Shown: in pieces, positions 11,259-23,920 of the stretch
Position numbering within the stretch: position 1 is the first letter of the stretch
How the letters are laid out: every line of letters begins with the position of its first letter
Origin: Pisolithus tinctorius
Lineage: Eukaryota; Basidiomycota; Agaricomycetes; Boletales; Pisolithaceae
Reading direction: 5' to 3'
DNA length: 64,000 nt
Assembly (NCBI GenBank): GCA_024663395.1
Contig: JANFAH010000021.1
Span: 558,001-622,000 of the forward strand
Notes under the pieces: model-generated
The model's database searches: none
Told to the model about the DNA's origin: nothing
The model's input: only the letters and a program-made list of their open reading frames with translations
Position numbers and translations under genes: made by a program

Positions 11259-13408
11259 ATGAGCACCTACAACGCACACGCCGAACTCGAAAACGCTGCG
11301 AAGTCGATCTTGGAAATCATCGAAAGCCAAGTAAATGGCTTGAGGGATTTTGCGGATAAGCCGAGATTTGCGGCATGGAAGGCAGGTGTGAGAGCGGTCG
11401 CAGCGGTAGTGGTGAGTCGCTGCATAATCTCGCAGAGGCCATGTCTGATGGATGAAGGACTCCGTGTGCGAGATTGCTCGCGTCACTCAACAGATTCCGC
11501 TCACCCTCATTGCCGCCGAAAAATTTTGCAAATGGCATGAGAGGGTGGGTTACGAACGCGAGGGTCACCCGTTCCCAAAGTGGAGGCAAATCACCCACCC
11601 TGAGAAGGCTGACCTTGCTGGCCACCTATGGTTACAGAGCGTCGAAGAACGCGAGCATTCAACACGCGCAGGCACCTCCATGGCTCCCATTCCCCCAACC
11701 CCGAAACCAAAATCTGCAAAACCGTCGAAGGCGGCAAGTCAAAAAGGAAAGGAAAAGGCTTCGGCAGCCGAGGTCGAGCAGATGACGCAGGTCGACGACC
11801 GCGATGGAGAGGGTAAAGGCGTTGATAAGGATGTGGAGATGGAGGGCCATCGGATCGACGAGGGCCGTGCTCGCGGACCGTCTATCGCGAACGAACGAGC
11901 CGCGTCTACCTCCCGCCTGCCCAGTCGCGAATCCCGAACGCCAAGGCCGAAGGTAATCAAGCAGGAGATGGTGGAGGAGGACGAAGAGGACGAGTTGGAT
12001 GATGATGAAGATCCGCATGTTGCCTTGGACGCAGGCCAGCCCGGTACGTCGACCCGTCTGCAACCTCATTCGACAGCACCTGCCATCACGGCTCCGCCGA
12101 AATCCACGCCGGGACGCGGACCCTGCGACACATGCGTTCGCCGCAACGTCACTTGCACTCCAAGGACAAAGGGTTCGTGTGCGCAATGCAAGCATCGCAA
12201 GATTCGCTGCTCGCAATCCGACCCGCGCCCTTCTAAAAGCAGTACTCCCGGGACTTCTTCAGGACGGAATCGCTCTCGCGCACGTAGCAAGAAACGGTCT
12301 CGCAGCACCACCACGCCTAGCGACGACGAGCAACTCGACAAACCAGACCGTCCGGCAAAGAAACCTCGCCAAACACCAGCCGTCACCCCCATCCCAAAGA
12401 GCCGCCCAGTGGTCTTGATACCTCGGGGAAGACCAGGTGCGTTTCAGCTCCGGCATAAGACATGATTTCATGACATCTAAAACAGTGATACGTCTACCAG
12501 CAAGGCCTGCTCGGACCACCTCGCAAGTCTTGCCTGCCCAACCACAGCAACGCCTGCAACCCCCTCGCACCGCCATGCCAGGCGCTGGACCATCAAGAAC
12601 GCCTCAATCGAGCATGATTACAGGTCAGCGTGCGGTTTATGAATCGTAATGTAGTTCTGACATTTCTCACCCGTAAATCGAACTAGCACATGAGCAGAAT
12701 GCCGCCCCGTCCACCCGCACTCCTCGGTCCGCACCAACACCACAACTGCAACCACCAACATTATTCGAAGTCGACGTGCGTGATGAGCTCAACCAGCTCT
12801 TTGTCTTCCGCGAGTCCATCTCTGCGCAAATGGGGGAAGTCAAAAAGCGGCTGAACGCCATGGACGGCCGTCGACAGGCAGCCACGCCTGGGCTGGTCGA
12901 GGATCGGATGCGAAGCATGGCCGATGAGCTTGCCTGCGTTTCATCACGACAAGCATCCACCGACAGGAAGTTGGACTGCGCAATCCGCGCAATTGAAGCC
13001 TTGCGCTTACAGGTGGTTGGCCGCGCCGAAGGACCTCCCGACGCTATTGAAAATTCGACCACGGCAATGACCGCACCGCCTCCACCTGATGAGGAGTCGA
13101 TGGATGGAATGGAAGGGTTGGGTTCGAGTGCTAAGGTTCCGCTCAGCAGATCAGTCAGCGGCTTTGCGGTTGATGAGGTTGCGGGTGGTGTGGCGGAAAG
13201 GCAGGCGGCAGGCATTGAAGAGCACTTGCTAGATTCGGGTCCATGCAATGAGGACCAAATGGTGGACTGGGATGGAGGGCAAGAACAACGAGAGGATTCA
13301 GCCGGACACCCAACGACGCCTTCCGCAATTGCAGTTGCTCCCCCGCTGCACCCACAAACTGAATCGAACGTCGATCGGCCATCCACTGAGGAGCCACAAC
13401 AGCATTAG
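11259..13408 (+). CDS. KDZ-encoded Zn2Cys6-like protein with acidic and coiled-coil regions
   Basis: Four exons fit well: 11259-11411, 11494-12436, 12486-12623 and 12687-13408, all with GT-AG introns that keep the frame. The N-terminal part (residues 1-100) is a helical domain I do not recognise (FCKWHERVG, HPFPKWRQITHPEKAD). Then come a low-complexity Pro/Lys stretch, an acidic run (VEEDEEDELDDDED), and a cysteine cluster at 12124-12210 with spacing C-x2-C-x6-C-x7-C-x2-C-x6-C, the pattern of fungal Zn2Cys6 DNA-binding domains. A basic nuclear-localisation-like stretch follows, then a coiled-coil-like segment (RDELNQLFVFRESISAQMG). It is the leftmost gene in the transposon and faces the transposase tail to tail. 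The DNA-binding role is inferred from the cysteine spacing. The family as a whole is unknown to me. Confidence 0.75.
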
Positions 13409-13765
13409 ACGGTAGGAAATTCAGTACAAGATTGGACTGATGAGGTAGATACACCATTTACTATCGAATGTGATGTACGGGGTGGGGATATGACCGCCAT
13501 GGTTGTTGGGTCAATGCCGGAGTGCTTGCTGAGGATCCTACCGTCTTATATCAATTAGTTCTATTGTCCATCAGAAGATGCGGGTTTTGTCATGCAGTAT
13601 CCTTAGAATGCATTTTTCTTAGCGGCTGAATATCAATTTTCAATTTGCCGCCTGTGATGGAGGACAGATTGGCGACATCCGATGGAGATATGGCAACACC
13701 AATGTCAACTGAACATTTGCACACGGGCAGCGTAAGTACATTACACGGAGGACGCTGGTATATGG
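13409..13765. other. Tail-to-tail spacer between Zn2Cys6-like gene and transposase
   Basis: These 357 bp separate two convergent stop codons. The sequence is AT-rich, and shared terminator function is likely but not demonstrable. I see no gene. Confidence 0.4.
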
Positions 13766-16700
13766 CTATGTATCGACATTGTCAAGATCCATCAGATTAG
13801 GTATTTCCGTCAAGTTCATCTCCTGCCGTTTGAACTGAGTGCGCTCTGCAAGTCGCTCAAATATTGCTATCTGCTTCGCAGTGTAGCAGGTAGGCCCAAC
13901 GGCTTCACATTTGGACTGAAAGATCCGCCATTGCGCGGCTCGATGGGTGAAGAAATTGAGCGTCCATTGAAATTCGGCCGTCAGCAATTCTTGTTCTTCC
14001 GTCCAGCGATCTTGTACCGCTTTGGCTCGAAGCCAATGAATCCGGTAAACTTACACAGCAGTAAATCTCGCTGTCTACTGCGATAGATGAGTGACCTACA
14101 TTCCGACATCCATGTATTTGATTCTGTATCCCTAGGCATGTCGATAGACCAAAACCATGGTAATTGGCTGCCCCGGTGGTCATGCGCATTCTGACTGATG
14201 GCCGCTGTACTGACGGTGAGGTGCGATTTCTGCATTTCCTGGAACCTCGAAAGGGTCTCTTCGGTTGCACCAAGAGATACCATCGCTGCTCGGCATTGCT
14301 TGTAAATTGCGGCTTGCTTGCGAACCGCGCCGTTGATGGTATGGATCATATCCCATGCCCGCGTTTTCATAGCATAGCTTTTTGCCTGCCGCACGGCGTT
14401 TCGGAAGACTACCGCCTTATCCACTAAGGCAAGCCGAAGCCCATGCAGCGCATCATTCGCTTGGCCGATCCGCAGTTTCAATTCGATCTCCCGGATGCCG
14501 TCTAGTCCAGAAGCAATGCATTGATTAATTCCCAAGTTCGATGGGAGCGGCAGTGACATGCTGCCTACAAGGTCAGCAGAATCCGCGGTCAGTGATCCAT
14601 CTGTGCTGTCATTCGGCTCATCGGGATCAGATGCGCATTCGCCAGATATACCAAACGGGTCATCCATAGAGCCATCCCGTCCATGTTCGGCAGGGGAAAT
14701 ACCTCCCGCTTCATGTTGTACACCAAAATATACCGCTCCATCCGCGATAAACACAGACCGCTCAGAGGATAAACGCTCCATCCGACGAGCAATGGCTAGT
14801 CGTTTCAATTCTGGGGCATGTGCACCGACATGGTGACAATCGATCCGCAGCGTGATTGACGCCTCCTCAAGCCGGAGACCCCGCGCAAGCCAACTTCCAA
14901 TGCCGAGCTGTATTCCGACATTCGATGCGTTTTCCAACAATTCCAGTTCGACGGCATGTACAGTTGGTGCTGTCTGGATGTCAGGATGGATGGAAAATTC
15001 AAAGCATTCCAAAGACCGCACCCTTCTTCATTTGCACCTCGAAGACGTCCATAGCGGAGGCATTGCGAATTCTGTCGTTGAATGCAGTTTCCTCTTGATT
15101 GCGCCAGGAATGTCGTTGTGAAACGGATACTCCCTCATCAAGCATTTGGAATGCCTGCATCGCCAGATCCGCGGCCACCCGCGCGGCTGCAAGCTTCCGA
15201 GACAGACTATCGACTACGCGCACCGCATCAGCAGTGTAAACGGATCAAGAGAATTACTTACCCATTCGAATCATCTTCATGAAGTTACAGTCGCTCATCT
15301 GAAAATCTAACAGCTCCTGTCGGTGCGGGGAACTCATGCCCCGCGCGGATGCGGATACAACGTTCAGTAATGACCACAAGGTTTCGATGATTTCACCGTC
15401 TACCCAGCCAGCACCTTTCATAAACAAGGGGGCATATCTTGCATAGCATTCCTGCTTGTGACCATGCACATGCCAGATTCCGATCCCAGGCATAATCTGC
15501 AGCGATCGCGGGATTTCAATGAAGGAGCTATTTCCAACCCGCATGCGTAGATTTTTCATGTAAGAACAGTTTATGTCATAGAAACAGAGGACCTTGTTGA
15601 TGCCTGCCATGTTGTAGTGTAAGGCATTCGCCAGTGAGTAATCCATATTTAACTGCCTACACTTCCGTGAGCGGGAGGCGCATGAGTGAATGGATGTATT
15701 ACCTTTCACCCTTTTGGAAGTCGACAACAGAATGCGGGTAAAAGCACCCGTGCCGCGCGCAAGCCGTCGCGCCTATTCCGGTTGAGTGAAGTTTGCCGCG
15801 GTTAGCATTGGCCTGATTGATAGCTCTATGGTTGTTGCATGGCGATTTCTGGCCATCGTATGAGTGCTTGAATGACGGAGAATGTCAGATATATGTACCT
15901 CTGTGACATGGGGAGTGGCCTGCAGGTATGCCTGATACTCGGAGTCGGAGACCATGTATCCGCGTCCATCCATCATCCGCACCTGGTCTGCTGGACGCCT
16001 GTCATGCATATGTTCGGCTTTGAAATTTCCGTCCATCACCAGCGTGCGGGCATATTTCCAGCTTCAGAAGGTGAGCGGATGGTGAGTGAGTCGATTCTGG
16101 CCTCTCACTGATTCAAATCTTCTGTCGGGTCGACGTTGATACCCGGTTGTGGACATGTTGCGCAAAATAACGCTAGGTCACCTCGCTTGTGCGTGTCTGT
16201 GCATTCCAAGATGCCGCTCCATTTCATCAGTTTCAGGAGTCGCCATTGCCGTGCGACTCGCAGCAACTCGCGGTACCTGTCCTGTTTGCATGAAGTCATT
16301 AGACTGGTTAGTAAAGACGATTTTACTACGATCACTTACTGGAACCAAGTGAGGAAACACGGCAGACGTGATCCGGTGCAATTTGCTGTAATAGTTCATC
16401 CCGGTTGTCCCGCATTCGAGGTTGTCTCTCACGAAATCGTCCAAAACTGCAAATGTAAACGTAGTGCTGGGTTTTTCGAAGGTTGCAGGAAATAACTTCG
16501 CTCGGAGTAACTGAATTGGGTAGGCTTCGGCATCTTCGCATTGGCACCAACGTACTGGGATGAAATGCACCCCGGTGACATCGACCATGGTGAGATATTT
16601 CGACCCGACAGGTCGCCGCAAGTGGGGCGGCATATCATCCACGTCTTCCCATTCCTTTCCATCAATTGGGCAGGTCCCGCTAGCGCGACTTGCACTTGGC

Positions 16701-17401
16701 AGATCCGATGGACAAATTGCTCCGCTGTGCCCGAGATGGAGCTCAGCCCCTGTCTATGGCCCGCTTTGTGATTGTCACCCGACTTCATGGACTGATCTCT
16801 CACCATGTGCAATGCTGATTCCTCGAAGAAGTGCCCTGCCCATTGCTGGACTCTGTGGAACAGCAAGCCCTGATGGGTAACCCTGCAGCATTCCTTGCAG
16901 AACAGTGGCTGGTGGATGCAATCAGGACATCTGTAACCCCCTTCTGCTCCGCACCTGGCACAGTTCTGTGGCTTGGGGGGTGCTTCCAGATCCAAAAGGA
17001 CCTTCATGAATTCCTCCTTGTGTGGAAGCCACTCTCGGATATAATCATTCTGTGTCTGACAATTGGAGTGAGCTTGGTTGTATGCCAGAAGGATGTCTTG
17101 GCACCTTCTTTCGAGGTAACTGTAATGGCTCTACAGGTGGGACATCATTATCATGTTGCATGTCAAATGCATCCTCAATGGGATCCATGTGTGGCTTGGA
17201 AGGAGATCGAGAGTGCTTGGATGGGGAGGAGCGGGGAAAATGGACAGAGGAGGTGGCATCTAGCGGTGTAATCGCCACCTCTACTAATCTCGATCTGCAC
17301 CTACCACTTGTTGTCCGAGTCTTAATCTGAAGCTGCTTGACTCGATGGCCAGGGGTACGGCCAATCATTCGCATATGCTTTCCTCCACTGCGTTTAGCCA
17401 T
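13766..17401 (-). CDS. KDZ transposase with CxC2 cysteine cluster
   Basis: A multi-exon DDE-type transposase of roughly 1,000 residues. From the N-terminus: a basic region (ATG at 17401), NDYIREWLPHKEEFM, then the CxC2-like zinc cluster (CARCGAEGGYRCPDC and CKECC, 16960-16885), LTMVDVTGVHFIPVRWCQC, and the catalytic core. Core landmarks are VMDGNF (first Asp, 16031-16033), STGIGATACARHGCF, CFYDINCSYMKNLR (second Asp, 15575-15577), GIWHVHGHKQECYARY, and DGEIIETLW (candidate Glu codons at 15392 and 15383). The C-terminal domain includes YRIHWLRAKAVQDRW and ends at the stop 13766. Several introns are clear (for example near 16350-16290 and 14100-14045); the N-terminal junction near 17100 is not resolved and could hide an indel. 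It would excise and integrate this element by recognising the terminal repeats. Confidence 0.9.
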
Positions 17402-17838
17402 ATCTATGCTGTTGACAGTGAACTATGTATCTGTTAGTTGCTGGTAGGAATGACCATGATCTCTTTACTACTGTTTCACTTTCAGCTCACAGATCTCAAT
17501 GTGATGCACCAGATCTTCGGTATCATTGCCCAATGAAGGTGATTGGGCGGCTCCAATTTCGCCCCCGACCTAAACCCAGCAGCTGCCAACCTTATTGGGG
17601 TAGGAATAGTCAACGGAATGAATGCAATTGGTTCGCTTGCTGGATGTCAAGATTAATGGCCCCCAAAGCGCCGATAATTAATGGGGGAAGATCGCCAAAA
17701 GTCAATCGGCAAGCGGGCAGATGCAATGGGGATGCGATTTGGACAATGTCATGGATACCAAAGTGCATTGGATTAGTCTATTATAATACTTAATGCAATA
17801 ATGTTGAAAGATACCCACTTTCCATTCCAGATATCGAC
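17402..17838. promoter_or_regulatory. Divergent promoter region of transposase and neighbour gene
   Basis: These 437 bp lie between the start codons of the minus-strand transposase (17401) and the plus-strand gene at 17839. A head-to-head arrangement suggests shared regulation. An AT-rich stretch (17776-17805) with TATAATACTTAATG lies just upstream of 17839. No individual element is certain. Confidence 0.45.
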
Positions 17839-20398
17839 ATGGATTCACAATATGACGAAGACAACGGCTACAATGATAGTGGCCTGACAGATCTCAATGA
17901 TGGTGGTAGCATCTTCAACCAAGGCACAGAGCAGTCAGTCATTGGGGATGAGGACCAGGAGAGTTTTGACATAGATGAATTGGAGGTCTTGGTTCGAAGA
18001 CGGAAGGATTGGAAAGAGTCTGGAAAGACGAAGAAGCCGATGATCTTGCAGTCCATATTGGGAGAGCTGCACAAATTAGAAAAAAACAGGGAGCTGTCGA
18101 ATGCAGAAATGCAGCTGAAAGCGGGGGTATGCGGCTGCAACTATGGATGCCTCTTCCATGATTAACACGTACCTGGTAGCTTGTCACCTCTTGGTTGAAG
18201 AAGCCGCTGCGTGCACGGAAGCCCCGTATTACTCTCCGGTCCGGATACAAGTACTCAGTGCGGTCGGTGGTTCGGGAACTATATCACGACCGTATCCAGC
18301 GGAAGCTGGCTGCCATGAGAGGGGAAAATGAGGATGGTGAAGGAACCAGGGCAATTGGGGTGTATCAGCAGGCATTGACCTCGGTCATACAAGAGGACCT
18401 CTCTGACGAGCAGCTGGCAGCAGCGCAGGACATAGCCGACAAGTGGAATGGAATGGAAGGACCCACCCCCGAAATGAAAGCCAGGTGCGTTGTCAGCTGT
18501 GAAGATCGTCGCTGAAGTTGCGAATTGATGTGAGTGCATAGAAATGCAGCGAAATATGGGTACAAGTATTGCCGAAATTTCGCAGAAGAGATGTGGCGGT
18601 ACTGCGGCATGCGGGTGGTATGCGTTGCGGGTTGGAAGAATGCGGAGGGCAGCGTCGAAGCATGCACGTAAGTGCCGATACTCAGCCAGCATTGTAGCAG
18701 AACACTGATCCTCCGCAAGAATGGACTTCAACCGAGATATTGCCGATGGAACTGCGTTTAACGAGATCCGCAACCTAGAAGGGTCCTGGCGGGAGTACCT
18801 CGGTGAAGCATTCGAGGAGGACGGAATATCGACTGACGAAGACGACCCCCACACTGAAGGCAGTCCGCGGAAGAAGACGGTCCACACCGTTAAAGTGGAT
18901 CCCGTGACTTTGGTTATGGATGCAGATGGGACCATATCCATCCCTGAAATCGAAGGTCTGACGCGCGATTTGCTGCAGAAAACAGTGCACGGGTTCCTGA
19001 CAGCACACTACAGTGAGTGTCAGTTTTGTATATGCGGCTTCTTCTGATAGGCAATGTTAAGGACAAGCCTGCGGAAAAGCTACTGCGGCCGTCCCATTCA
19101 AACAGCTCGGGTCGCATCAAATCGAAATGATTGCGGCAGAGTATCTACCCGCCAATTTTTCCTTCACAGGTGACCCCAGTCATATGTCGGTGTCAGCGGC
19201 AACACGGCTGTTGAGCTTTTGGCGGCAATGGCAGCAAACTAATCCAGATGATGCGTTCACCTTTCATAAGTGGTTGGATCGATTTGGGGAGTTGCACTCC
19301 CCAGTGGACAGCAGAATTCATCCACTACAAATCGCAAGGGACCGGCGATCAAGGTCTCGGACCCCCGCGGCCGCTCGAGAGGGATCCAAGGCGCCCGGCC
19401 GGAATACCAGACCATCGGGCATGGCAGGAAAGGGAAAGGGAAAAGCAGATGCAATTCCAGCAGATATTCATCAGACTGACGTAGGTATTGTTCAACAGAC
19501 ATCCCCCATGAGCCACCCGACGGGACGCATGTCTGGCTCGAGCCAACATCACCGTAGCCAGATTAATTCCACCGGCAATACATCCTGCAGAACGCGTCTT
19601 GTTGGCAATACGATCATGTCTGACACCGCCTCAGAGGGTGAAGATGCTGAGGATGAAGTGGAGCAGTGGTCAAATGGCCCTCGCGCTGCAACTCCCTTCC
19701 CGCGACCTACGGCTGTGTGCACCCGGCCAGCCGTTGAGCATCAGCAAGCGACCCATAAGTCGCGCAAGAAAACGCCTTTGCCTGTCACGTTGGTAACAGC
19801 AAGCCACGGTCCCAATGCTGATCAGGACGAGGAAGGCCAGTCCGAAGGGAAAGCCTGGGACAGCGTAGATGACACGGAGGAATTGCCTGTGTTGGCTCGC
19901 AGGAATCGAGGTCAGCCCCATTGTCATTGGAGAGATTGGATATTAAAACGTTCTTCAGATATAATTGGCCAGATCAAAGACCGCTCTGCAAATCAAGGCG
20001 ACGACAGCCTGCACGGTTTGCCATTGGCGAAAAACGCATCGACTGTTCCGGATCGACGCCAATTGAAGTCAGCAGATGGACAGTTGAGGCCATCTTTGAA
20101 AACCAGCCGAGGTCCACAAGCTACTAAGAATCCATCCGCACATGCGGCCGCAGCAGCCCCGAAGAGCGGACCATCACGCACAACGCAGAAAGGCACAACC
20201 GACGGTAAATCGTCCAAGGGCATGCCAGCCAAGACCCTCGGAGATGGAATGGGAGATGCCATCTGGAAATCACCTCGGGTTCGCAAAGCACCTGCCCGGC
20301 CAGATGCCGATGTCCTCTCGCCTCCATCAAAGAAATCGCGGAAGCACAAATCAGCTGCATCCCCTGGGCCAGCTGGCAAGAGGCGACGGATACAGTGA
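17839..20398 (+). CDS. Uncharacterised KDZ-associated protein (basidiomycete-restricted type)
   Basis: Exons join cleanly at 17839-18126, 18201-18488, a third near 18545-18667, a fourth near 18720-19011, and a long last exon from about 19067 (possibly with one more intron near 19912). The order is an acidic N-terminus, a basic helical segment (RSGYKYSVRSVVRELYHDR), DEQLAAAQDIADKWN, YGYKYCRNFAEEMWRYCGMR, a globular part ending PEIEGLTRDLLQKTVHGFLTAHY, ACGKATAAVPFKQL, and YLPANFSF. A long disordered basic tail with nuclear-localisation-like ends (KKSRKHKSA, GKRRRIQ) closes it. I recognise the arrangement as a recurrent hypothetical-protein type of Agaricomycetes near KDZ elements, from memory and without a search. 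The function is unknown; nuclear location is inferred from the tail. Confidence 0.7.
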
Positions 20399-20781
20399 TA
20401 TCAGATGGAATATGTATTGGAAGCTCTATACTGCGAGATAGACGTGATCATCTTAGTTTAGGTAGTCACTGTTGGAATGCCTATGCTAGCGGCCCCCCGG
20501 GCTCTGAAGTGGCATATCCGCGCTATGAGCTGCCAAAGAATCTCAGTCCAACGAACCTTTTCAACGAACAGACAAAGTTCACAACGATGATCTCATCAAA
20601 ATGAACGCGGTACAATTTCAACCTGGAATATATTTCAGGCGGCAGGGGCATACCCGAGTTACGCGCCGCGGCTGCACGACGCGCGGGGCTCCCACCTCGC
20701 GTACGGCATTCCCACGGTTTGAAATTGATATTGCGACCGCCAAAACATTCCGATGGTGAAATTACTGAGTACTCTCCCATC
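20399..20781. other. Spacer upstream of the proline-rich gene
   Basis: A frame open from just after 20604 (SGGRGIPELRAAAARRAG, continuing into the next gene) lacks an ATG. It may be part of a missed first exon of the gene I start at 20782. Otherwise I see nothing here. Confidence 0.35.
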
Positions 20782-22876
20782 ATGGCGGAACAATCACCAC
20801 GCGGCGTTCGTTTCAATCCTGGAGGTATGGTTTGCACCTTGTTCCACAGTAATCTCACTAATCATTGGTAGTTCGGATCCGTCGAATCGAAGCCAGAGGG
20901 GACAATCCGGGAACTGCAGACCCGTCGCGGAACGATCGCAGTCGAAGAAGACATCAACGACCCGCGAGCTACGGTGAAAAAACGATGCAGGATCCAGTGC
21001 CACCCCCACCACCCCCATCTGCAGCCGCCTATTCGAAGGACCATCTCGTTCCACCCCCCCCTCCACCATTTGAGACCGCTTTCCCAATGGAAGAGCTCCT
21101 TCCACCTCCGCCACCGCCTTCGGACACCGCTGAGGTCGCAGCCGAGCCGGAAGAAGTTCCGCCACCACCACCGCCTGCTGAAGATATCGAGGACGAGGAC
21201 ACGGACCGTCCGCCACCGCCACCATCGTCTGATGACGACGAGTCTGCCGATGACCTTACCCCACCTCCACCTCCATCATCCGAGGACTATAGTATGTCAG
21301 ATGAGCCAATCCCACCGCCGCCTCCACCCGCGGATGAATCTGACTCTCGTGGTTCCATTGCATCGCCCGACGGTACGTCGAATCGATTGTTCATGCATTA
21401 GATTTGCCCCCTCATCGCTACAGCAATGGAAACAGAGGTAGCTTCGGCAGAACTACTGCCAGCTGAAGCTGAAGGTAATCATTCAACGACTGATGACATG
21501 AAGTCAGCAATGATTATCTGAAATTACAGATACTCGATTCTTGGCGGCTGCAGTTGCCACGCCACAACATCCGTCGCCGGAAGATCAACCTGACGTATTT
21601 GCGCACACAGAACGGAACCGACTGCGACGAACGTTCCAGGATTTGTGTTCTGCTTGGATTGGTAAGATTCATGACGTTTGATGAGACTAGTTACAACGGC
21701 TGACATGGTACAGGGCATGATCTATCTGATGAGGAGAAGACGCAAATGGAGATGGACGGGTTCGTACATCCTGGAGCTGACGTTGCGGGTAAGCATTCAG
21801 ATAATGTTGGGACAGCCGTGTTGACATCTGAGCAGTATACTGGGAAATTCATCGACTGAGACTTGATCGTCGTCCTGTGCGGTATCATTTTCCCTTTGTC
21901 CCGCATGAATGGCGCGATAGGGCGATCGCGGATGGAATGTCCCGGACGGCAACTGAATTCGCATATTCGGTAGCGCGCCGGATGGACCTTCTTGAAGAAG
22001 GCGACAGGTGCCTGGGTCAGCTAGACGATCTAGAAGAGTTCCACGATCCATTCATTTCGTTAGGCCTCCAACGCTATGCAGGACAGCCGCGAAATCTCGC
22101 ACGAAACTCGGTAATGGACATGATTGTCATGTACATGGCTTGCCGAATCAATACTGCAGTGCGGCACCTGACCCAGCTGCCGAGCACCGCTCACTGGCCT
22201 GAAGACTGGTATCAACATCTGCGCATTGATATGGTGAGTTTTATTTCTAGGCAGATGTTCCCACTTTTGTACATTTATCCAGGGCACCCTGGACTGTCTC
22301 ATTCCCATTGCGGTCACCCAGAACTGTTATCGGCCCCCGCTTCCCGCCGCGTACATCTTACATCATATGGGCGGATGGACAGAAGCAACCTTCCGCGACG
22401 CTTTGTTTCAAATTCCTGAGGCGCAGATAACTGATTTCACCTATAGCATTATCGAGCTGCTGCCTCGGTGGTCTCTGCATCCAGATACCGATGGCGGCTT
22501 CGTGTTGCCTTGGTGGTTGAACGGCATATCCAACTATGCAAGCGAGGCTCGGGTCCTGCGTTCCGACGAGATCCAGACTATCGCCCAGAGGTACTTCACT
22601 GTAGGGGTTCTGAGTTGTCCAGTTTATATGTGAGGATGATGATACTTTGCTCAGGATCTTTGGCCATTGCAAAAGTCCCCCATCAAGGATCGCCTACATG
22701 GGGTCTTGGACGCCCAGGTAAAGCGGTATAAGAACAATGCACTGAGGGTAGAGGCGCTGCTCCCAGGTCTGACGGCCGAAGTCGAAGAATTATTTGAGCG
22801 GCTCAACTGCATGGCTCAGATGTTGGGGCGGTACCGCGAACCCAACGCATGCATTGTATGTATGGATGGAAATTAA
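20782..22876 (+). CDS. Uncharacterised KDZ-cargo protein with polyproline N-terminal region
   Basis: About eight exons with canonical short introns (donors near 20826, 21373, 21475, 21662, 21789, 22234 and 22592). The N-terminal region (20997-21340) has about seven runs of 5-6 prolines separated by acidic spacers (for example PPPPPPSDTAEV), likely disordered and able to bind SH3/WW/EVH1-type partners. After it comes a helical globular domain (HFPFVPHEWRDRAIADGM, SVARRMDLLEEGDRC, MDMIVMYMACRINTAVRHL, LLPRWSLHPDTDGGFVLPWW) and a coiled-coil end (LTAEVEELFERLNCM). The start is uncertain: ATG 20782 (MAEQSPRG) is the first in frame, but an upstream exon is possible. It ends 70 bp from the stop of the opposing TET/JBP gene. 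I do not recognise the globular domain. Confidence 0.65.
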
Positions 22877-22946
22877 CTTGTATTACCGTAGCAGATATAC
22901 ATTTGTCTAGGACTTCTCCTAGCAATACATTAATTCTCGTCTACAT

Positions 22947-23920
22947 TTATGCGGGACCTGCGCACAGCTCTGTCGCGATATCCGATATATGCGGCCCACA
23001 ACATAGTGGGATGTCTACATACTGATGCACGTTCTCTCGCATGTAATATGCAAGGCATGCCCGATCGCCGTCTGCGCTATCGACCTGATGAACCAATGAC
23101 GCTCCTGACATTGCGATTACGGTGCCTGAATTGTATCGGAACCGCATTCCCAGCTCTGGGACGACAAAGTCCAGAGGAGTGTAGCGTCCGACTGTCAACA
23201 ACGTATCCAACCATACCTTTCGGCCATTCGTATCTTTATGAGGGGGAGACTTCCGATTTACCATTAATGACATGGAACTGTAGACACTGTTCCAGATTGG
23301 CAATACGGCCTGCATATCCTCGTCTTGCCATGCGACTGCTGTTGATCTGAGTCGCATGAGCGCCTCCCGCCCGTGTAGGTACATTTTCGGGTGCATGATT
23401 CGCAATGCACCCGATAGAACGGCGTGTAGCCCAGCCATGCTATCCAGCCATTGACGGGTCTCATTTGCTCCCGACTTTTCTTTTAAAAGTAGCGATACTT
23501 CCGGGTGATGTGAAGGGTTGCTGGGCTGTTAGCAGAGTTACGAGAGTGAAATCATCTTCGAATGGATAATGACTCACCCCACGCCCTTGCTGAAACCATG
23601 CCGGTGAGAGGTCGATGGCGCCTTTAAGATCTGCGGCTGGGCGAAAATGGTTGGAATCATGCCACCAGCCGCCTGCCCCGTTGGACTTCACGCTCCGCGC
23701 AAGTGGGATACTGAGGTTGCCCAACGAATTCCAAATCTCAGCCTGATGGGATCGTTAGCAAAGTGCGGGATGCCCCATTCAGTTTGCCAACCTGATACGC
23801 CTCGCCGAACGCATTCGGTAGATACCACAGGAGGATGTTTCCCTCTTTGTCAATTACCGCTGCTGGACGGTCGATTTCCGCGTAACTTGAACGGTCCGCG
23901 ATGACATTAACGTCCCGCAT
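22947..23920 (-). CDS. TET/JBP family 2-oxoglutarate/Fe(II) dioxygenase
   Basis: A predicted 5-methylcytosine (or thymine-type) oxidase of the fungal TET/JBP group, nuclear by role. The first exon from ATG 23920 contains IDRPAAVIDKEGNILLWYLP. A GTTGGC-CAG intron is followed by EIWNSLGNLSIPLARSVK and SPAWFQQGRG. After a GTGAGT intron comes PSNPSHHPEVSLLLK and the catalytic double-stranded beta helix. Iron ligands are the H-x-D in SPPHKDTNGRK (His 23238-23240, Asp 23232-23234) and the distal His in GASLVHQVD (23088-23090). The 2-oxoglutarate-binding Arg is in DGDRACLAYYMR (23061-23063). All four are present. The stop is TAA at 22947. The true N-terminus may lie further upstream, because minus-strand sequence to about 24240 is partly open, but a stop and an unclear junction intervene near 23945. 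It sits inside the KDZ element, convergent with the proline-rich gene. Confidence 0.88.

Noticed and set aside
20974..21441. A second plus-strand frame rich in His and Arg over the proline repeats
   Set aside because: It is the shifted-frame shadow of the polyproline-coding stretch; the proline frame joins to flanking exons by proper splice sites.
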